DNA from: an uncultured Roseobacter sp.
GTDB taxonomy: Bacteria > Pseudomonadota > Alphaproteobacteria > Rhodobacterales > Rhodobacteraceae
Direction: 5' to 3'
Length of the DNA stretch: 64,000 nucleotides
Assembly: GCA_947488305.1 (NCBI GenBank)
Contig: CANKZM010000005.1
Coordinates: 186,001-250,000, forward strand
The position numbers and the translations under genes were made by a program. Position 1 is the stretch's first letter, and each line of letters begins with the position of its first letter. Under the pieces are notes generated by a model. It had not been told where the DNA came from, searched no databases, and saw nothing but the letters and a program-made list of their open reading frames with translations. Shown piece after piece: positions 61,107-64,000 of this stretch.

Positions 61107-62057
61107 ATGCCCATGACACTTCTGCCCAGCACCTTCGATATCAGGAACTACATCGTCTATCTGGGCTTTGTGGCAATCTTTCTGTTTTTCGCGATCACGC
61201 TGTTCGACTATGGGTTCCTCAGCACCCGCAACCTGACCAACATCGTCCTGCAAACCGCGCCGGCCACGATCATGGCCATCGGGCTGGTCTATGTGCTCTC
61301 GGCTGGCGAAATCGACCTTTCCTTCGGCTCAATCACCGCTGTCTCGGCCCTTGCCGCCGCAGTGACGATGCAAAGCTATCCGATGCCGTTCGGGGTTGCA
61401 GCTGGCCTGGGTGTCGGCCTTGCCATCGGAGCCTTCAACGGCCTTCTGGTCGCCTGGCTACGCCTGCCATCATTCCTTGTCACGCTTGCCACCTTGGGCC
61501 TTTTCGCCGGGGTCGCGCGCACCATGACCGACTTGCGTTCGATCCCCGTGGTCGACCCGGCGTTCACCGGTTTCTTCGGATCCGGCCAGCTGTTTGGTGT
61601 GCCCTCGCTGGTCTGGTGGACGTTCTTTTCAATCGCCATTGCCCATGTGATCTATCGCCAAACCCGGTTCGGGGCACACATCCTGGCAACCGGAGACAAC
61701 CCCCGCGCTGCACAGGTCTCAGGCATCAAGGTGCCTCGCATCCGCTTTCTGGTTCTGACCTTCTGCGGTGGTTGCGCGGGGCTTGCCGGGTTGCTTTATG
61801 CAGGACGTCTACAGGCCGCAAAGTACACTCTTGGCGAAAGCGATCTGATGACCGTCATCGCTGCCGTGATTGTTGGCGGTACGGCCCTGAACGGCGGCAA
61901 AGGTTCGGTCATCGGCGCCCTCGTAGGATCGCTCATGATGGGCATGTTGAACAACGGGCTGATCCTGATGGGCCTGTCTGTGTCCGACCAGATGATCGTG
62001 CGCGGCCTTATCATTCTTGTCGCTGTCGCTGTGTCGCTGCGCGACGTGACCCGTTAG
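61107..62057 (+). CDS. Ribose-type ABC permease
   Basis: A 316-residue BPL_MSP-type inner-membrane permease of RbsC family with about 8-10 helices, for example LFFAITLFDYGFLSTRNL, and the signature GEIDLSFGSI. The EAA-equivalent loop ATGDNPRAAQVSGIKV and GGTALNGGKGSVIGALVG are RbsC hallmarks. Works with the SBP upstream and the ATPase at the window end. Substrate not fixed, likely a monosaccharide, polyol or related small molecule. Confidence 0.92.
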   Translation: MPMTLLPSTFDIRNYIVYLGFVAIFLFFAITLFDYGFLSTRNLTNIVLQTAPATIMAIGLVYVLSAGEIDLSFGSITAVSALAAAVTMQSYPMPFGVAAGLGVGLAIGAFNGLLVAWLRLPSFLVTLATLGLFAGVARTMTDLRSIPVVDPAFTGFFGSGQLFGVPSLVWWTFFSIAIAHVIYRQTRFGAHILATGDNPRAAQVSGIKVPRIRFLVLTFCGGCAGLAGLLYAGRLQAAKYTLGESDLMTVIAAVIVGGTALNGGKGSVIGALVGSLMMGMLNNGLILMGLSVSDQMIVRGLIILVAVAVSLRDVTR

Positions 62058-62066
62058 GAGACGCTA

Positions 62067-63266
62067 ATGTTCCTTGACCTTCTCACCCGCCGAAACCCCG
62101 GATTTCTGGACGCCACCGTCGCACTGCACCAAGCCGGAAAACTTCCTGCGAATTGCTACGTGCTGGATCTGGATGCGGTGGAAGCCAACGCCCGGCACTT
62201 CACCACTGAAGCCGACAAGCTCGGCCTGAAAACCTTCGCAATGACGAAACAGGTCGGACGACATTCCGGCTTCTGCCAAGCTGTGATGGCAGGTGGGATC
62301 AAGGCCGCCGTTGCGGTGGATATTGCGTGCGCCGTCGCCTGTAAGCGCGCAGGCATGGACATCGGCCACTTGGGACATCTCGTTCAGGTGCCCCGCCACG
62401 AGGCTCCGCTTGCAGCCAACCACCTGCACCCGGACTACTGGACGGTCTTCAATGACACCAAGGCAGTTGAAGCCGCCGCCGCTTCCAAGGCCGAGGGGCG
62501 CGACCAAGCGTTGCTTGCCCGAATACAAACTGACGGCGACATCTTCTATCGCGGCCATGAGGGCGGCTTTGCTGCCGAGAACATTGTCGACGTCGCCAGT
62601 CAGTTTGACGCTCTGGACGGCGCGCATTTCGCAGGCATCACCACCTTCCCTGCCCTGCTGTTCGATCAAGACACTCGCAAGGTGAAGCCAACCCCGAATC
62701 TCGAAACCTTGTCGAAGGCCGCCGAAGCGCTTGCCAAGGCGGGTCGCCGTAACATCGAGATCAACGCCCCGGGCACCACCTCCTCCGCTGTGCTCGCCGC
62801 GCTCGCCGATGCTGGCGCCACCCAATGCGAACCGGGCAATGGCCTTCATGGCACGACTCCTCTGCACGCCACCGAAGACCTGCCAGAGCTACCCGCAGTG
62901 TGTTATCTCAGCGAAGTCAGCCATTCCCACGCCGGCCGCGCCTATTGTTTCGGTGGCGGACTTTATATTGATCCGGTCTTCCCAGACTATGATGTGCAAG
63001 CGATCGTCACCAAAGACCCAGGCTACCGTCCGACCGCGTCAATCGAGATACCCGCCACATCAGCCATCGACTATTACGGCATGATCGACACAACCGGCGC
63101 GGTCCGCCCTGAGCCAGGCGACAGCGTGATCCTCGGGTTCCGAGGTCAGGCCTTCGTAAAGCGCAGTTTCGTAGCCGGCGTGAAAGGCATCGCAAGCGGT
63201 AGACCAGAGGTGACGACCATCGAAAACCCCTACGGTCAACTCGAAAACTGGCCGAACCTGCGATGA
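62067..63266 (+). CDS. YhfX-like PLP-dependent enzyme (alanine-racemase N-terminal fold)
   Basis: A 399-residue protein. Starts MFLDLLTRRNPGFLDATVAL, the YhfX-family opening; K61 in AMTKQVGRH is the probable PLP Schiff-base lysine, and GTTSSAVLAALADAG, LHGTTPLHA and the C-terminal GDSVILGFRGQ are barrel/second-domain parts. YhfX members belong to Escherichia's yhf catabolic locus with no settled reaction; racemase or aldolase on an amino or phosphorylated compound is likely. It is embedded between permease and ATPase genes, so its action belongs to the transported substrate. Confidence 0.83.
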   Translation: MFLDLLTRRNPGFLDATVALHQAGKLPANCYVLDLDAVEANARHFTTEADKLGLKTFAMTKQVGRHSGFCQAVMAGGIKAAVAVDIACAVACKRAGMDIGHLGHLVQVPRHEAPLAANHLHPDYWTVFNDTKAVEAAAASKAEGRDQALLARIQTDGDIFYRGHEGGFAAENIVDVASQFDALDGAHFAGITTFPALLFDQDTRKVKPTPNLETLSKAAEALAKAGRRNIEINAPGTTSSAVLAALADAGATQCEPGNGLHGTTPLHATEDLPELPAVCYLSEVSHSHAGRAYCFGGGLYIDPVFPDYDVQAIVTKDPGYRPTASIEIPATSAIDYYGMIDTTGAVRPEPGDSVILGFRGQAFVKRSFVAGVKGIASGRPEVTTIENPYGQLENWPNLR

Positions 63267-64000
63267 CCGAAATCTCCGAACCCGTCCTGTCACTGCAAGA
63301 CATCCACAAGGCCTTTGGCGGTGTTGTCGCTATTGAAACCTTCTCGCTTGATCTTCATCCCGGTGAGATCGTGGCGCTCGTGGGTGACAACGGGGCGGGC
63401 AAATCAACACTGATCAAGATGATCTCGGGCGTCCACGCTCCAACTTCTGGCGATATCCAACTGGAAGGTAATCCGGTCACTTTCGCCGACGCCTCAGGCG
63501 CGCGTGCTGCCGGAGTCGAAGTGGTCTATCAGGACTTGGCACTGGCTGATCAACAACCGGTTTACATGAACATGTTTCTCGGACGCGAGTTGACCAAAGG
63601 CCCGCTTGGCTTGCTCGACAAGAAATCCATGATCGCCGAGACCCGATCCCTCGTCGAAGACCTGGATGTGCGCATCCCTTCGGCCCAGGCGATCATCCGC
63701 GATTTGTCCGGTGGTCAGCGCCAAGGTATCGCAATCGCGCGCGCCACCCATTGGGCCAGCAAATTAATCCTCCTCGATGAGCCAACCGCTGCTTTGGGCG
63801 TCGCAGAAACCGCCAAGGTCGAAGAACTGATTAAGACCCTTCGCGCCCGCAATCTCGCGGTTCTCATCGTCAGTCACAGCCTCGATCAGGTGTTCCGCCT
63901 GTCCGACCGCATTTGCGTACTGCGCCGCGGTCAGCAGATCGGCGTACGGCGAACGTCCGAGACCGACAAGAATGAAATCATTGCGATGATCACCGGTTTA
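63263..64000 (+). CDS. Ribose-type ABC ATPase (3' end beyond window)
   Basis: The first 246 codons of an ABC ATPase. Walker A GDNGAGKST at 41-49, signature LSGGQRQGIAIARA, Walker B LILLDEPTAALGV. Only one ATPase domain is expected: the closing segments (VSHSLDQVFRLSDRICVLRRG ... MITG) match FrcA-like single-domain proteins of about 260 residues. The ATG overlaps the YhfX stop. It completes the importer with the upstream SBP and permease. Confidence 0.92.
   Translation, partial: MTEISEPVLSLQDIHKAFGGVVAIETFSLDLHPGEIVALVGDNGAGKSTLIKMISGVHAPTSGDIQLEGNPVTFADASGARAAGVEVVYQDLALADQQPVYMNMFLGRELTKGPLGLLDKKSMIAETRSLVEDLDVRIPSAQAIIRDLSGGQRQGIAIARATHWASKLILLDEPTAALGVAETAKVEELIKTLRARNLAVLIVSHSLDQVFRLSDRICVLRRGQQIGVRRTSETDKNEIIAMITGL

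Noticed and set aside
1-64000. CRISPR arrays, insertion sequences, integrases, prophage genes
   Set aside because: None found: no regularly spaced repeats, transposase or integrase motifs, and no tRNA-flanked integration junction could be seen.

Overview
The window looks like the chromosome of a Roseobacter-group alphaproteobacterium (Rhodobacteraceae). The reasons are the moderately high GC, densely packed short operons with ATGA/GTGA stop-start overlaps, several GTG/TTG starts, a bacterial type-A RNase P RNA, and a gene set rich in ABC importers for betaine-like compounds, peptides and sugars, a DMGDH-type flavoprotein, a DUF1127 protein and DUF2927/Excalibur lipoproteins. No tRNA, rRNA, CRISPR array, insertion sequence or prophage gene was recognised. 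The genus assignment is inference.

Layout. 0-5.3 kb: a truncated mgtE, then a purine-deamination neighbourhood (guanine deaminase facing an operon of a HisN-like phosphatase, an 8-oxoguanine deaminase-like amidohydrolase and a secreted CAP-domain protein). 5.4-10.5 kb: an XRE regulator, a LysR gene divergent from a DUF1127 gene, a Bax-inhibitor-1 protein, a cupin, rpmG and an Amt ammonium channel with no glnK beside it. 10.7-17.2 kb: housekeeping block with rnpB, AmpD-like amidase, Excalibur lipoprotein, gatA/gatC, ceramidase-like membrane protein, UPF0173 hydrolase, tadA and an RluB-type pseudouridine synthase. 17.4-25.1 kb: a compact operon (29-codon ORF, XpaC, TelA, DUF2927 lipoprotein, SPFH+GYF protein, zinc-ribbon membrane protein) running into nitroreductase, dtd and glycerate kinase. 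25.2-32.4 kb: a CocE-type hydrolase with a complete peptide-type ABC importer. 32.4-42.9 kb: mixed genes including a Tat-signal thioredoxin-like protein, a phosphodiesterase, an acyl-CoA synthetase, an ABC exporter, an Imm11-like orphan, a luciferase-like monooxygenase and a MarR/ABM module with clear operator palindromes.

43.3-57.1 kb is an accessory catabolic island: two choline-kinase-like phosphotransferases, a methyltransferase, a DMGDH-like flavoprotein, two related SDRs around a FadR-type GntR regulator, a glycine-betaine-type importer with a tandem-fused permease, an alpha/beta hydrolase and a sugar-lactone-oxidase-like flavoprotein. I infer uptake and oxidation of an N-methylated amine or amino-alcohol whose identity the sequence does not give. 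57.5 kb to the end is a second catabolic operon: a ROK repressor without the usual zinc cysteines, an M20 hydrolase, a ribose-type importer and a YhfX-like PLP enzyme.

The strongest candidates for undescribed biology are the XpaC-TelA-SPFH-zinc ribbon operon, which joins two modules that are separate envelope-stress loci in Bacillus, and the two catabolic islands, whose enzyme combinations match no pathway I can name.
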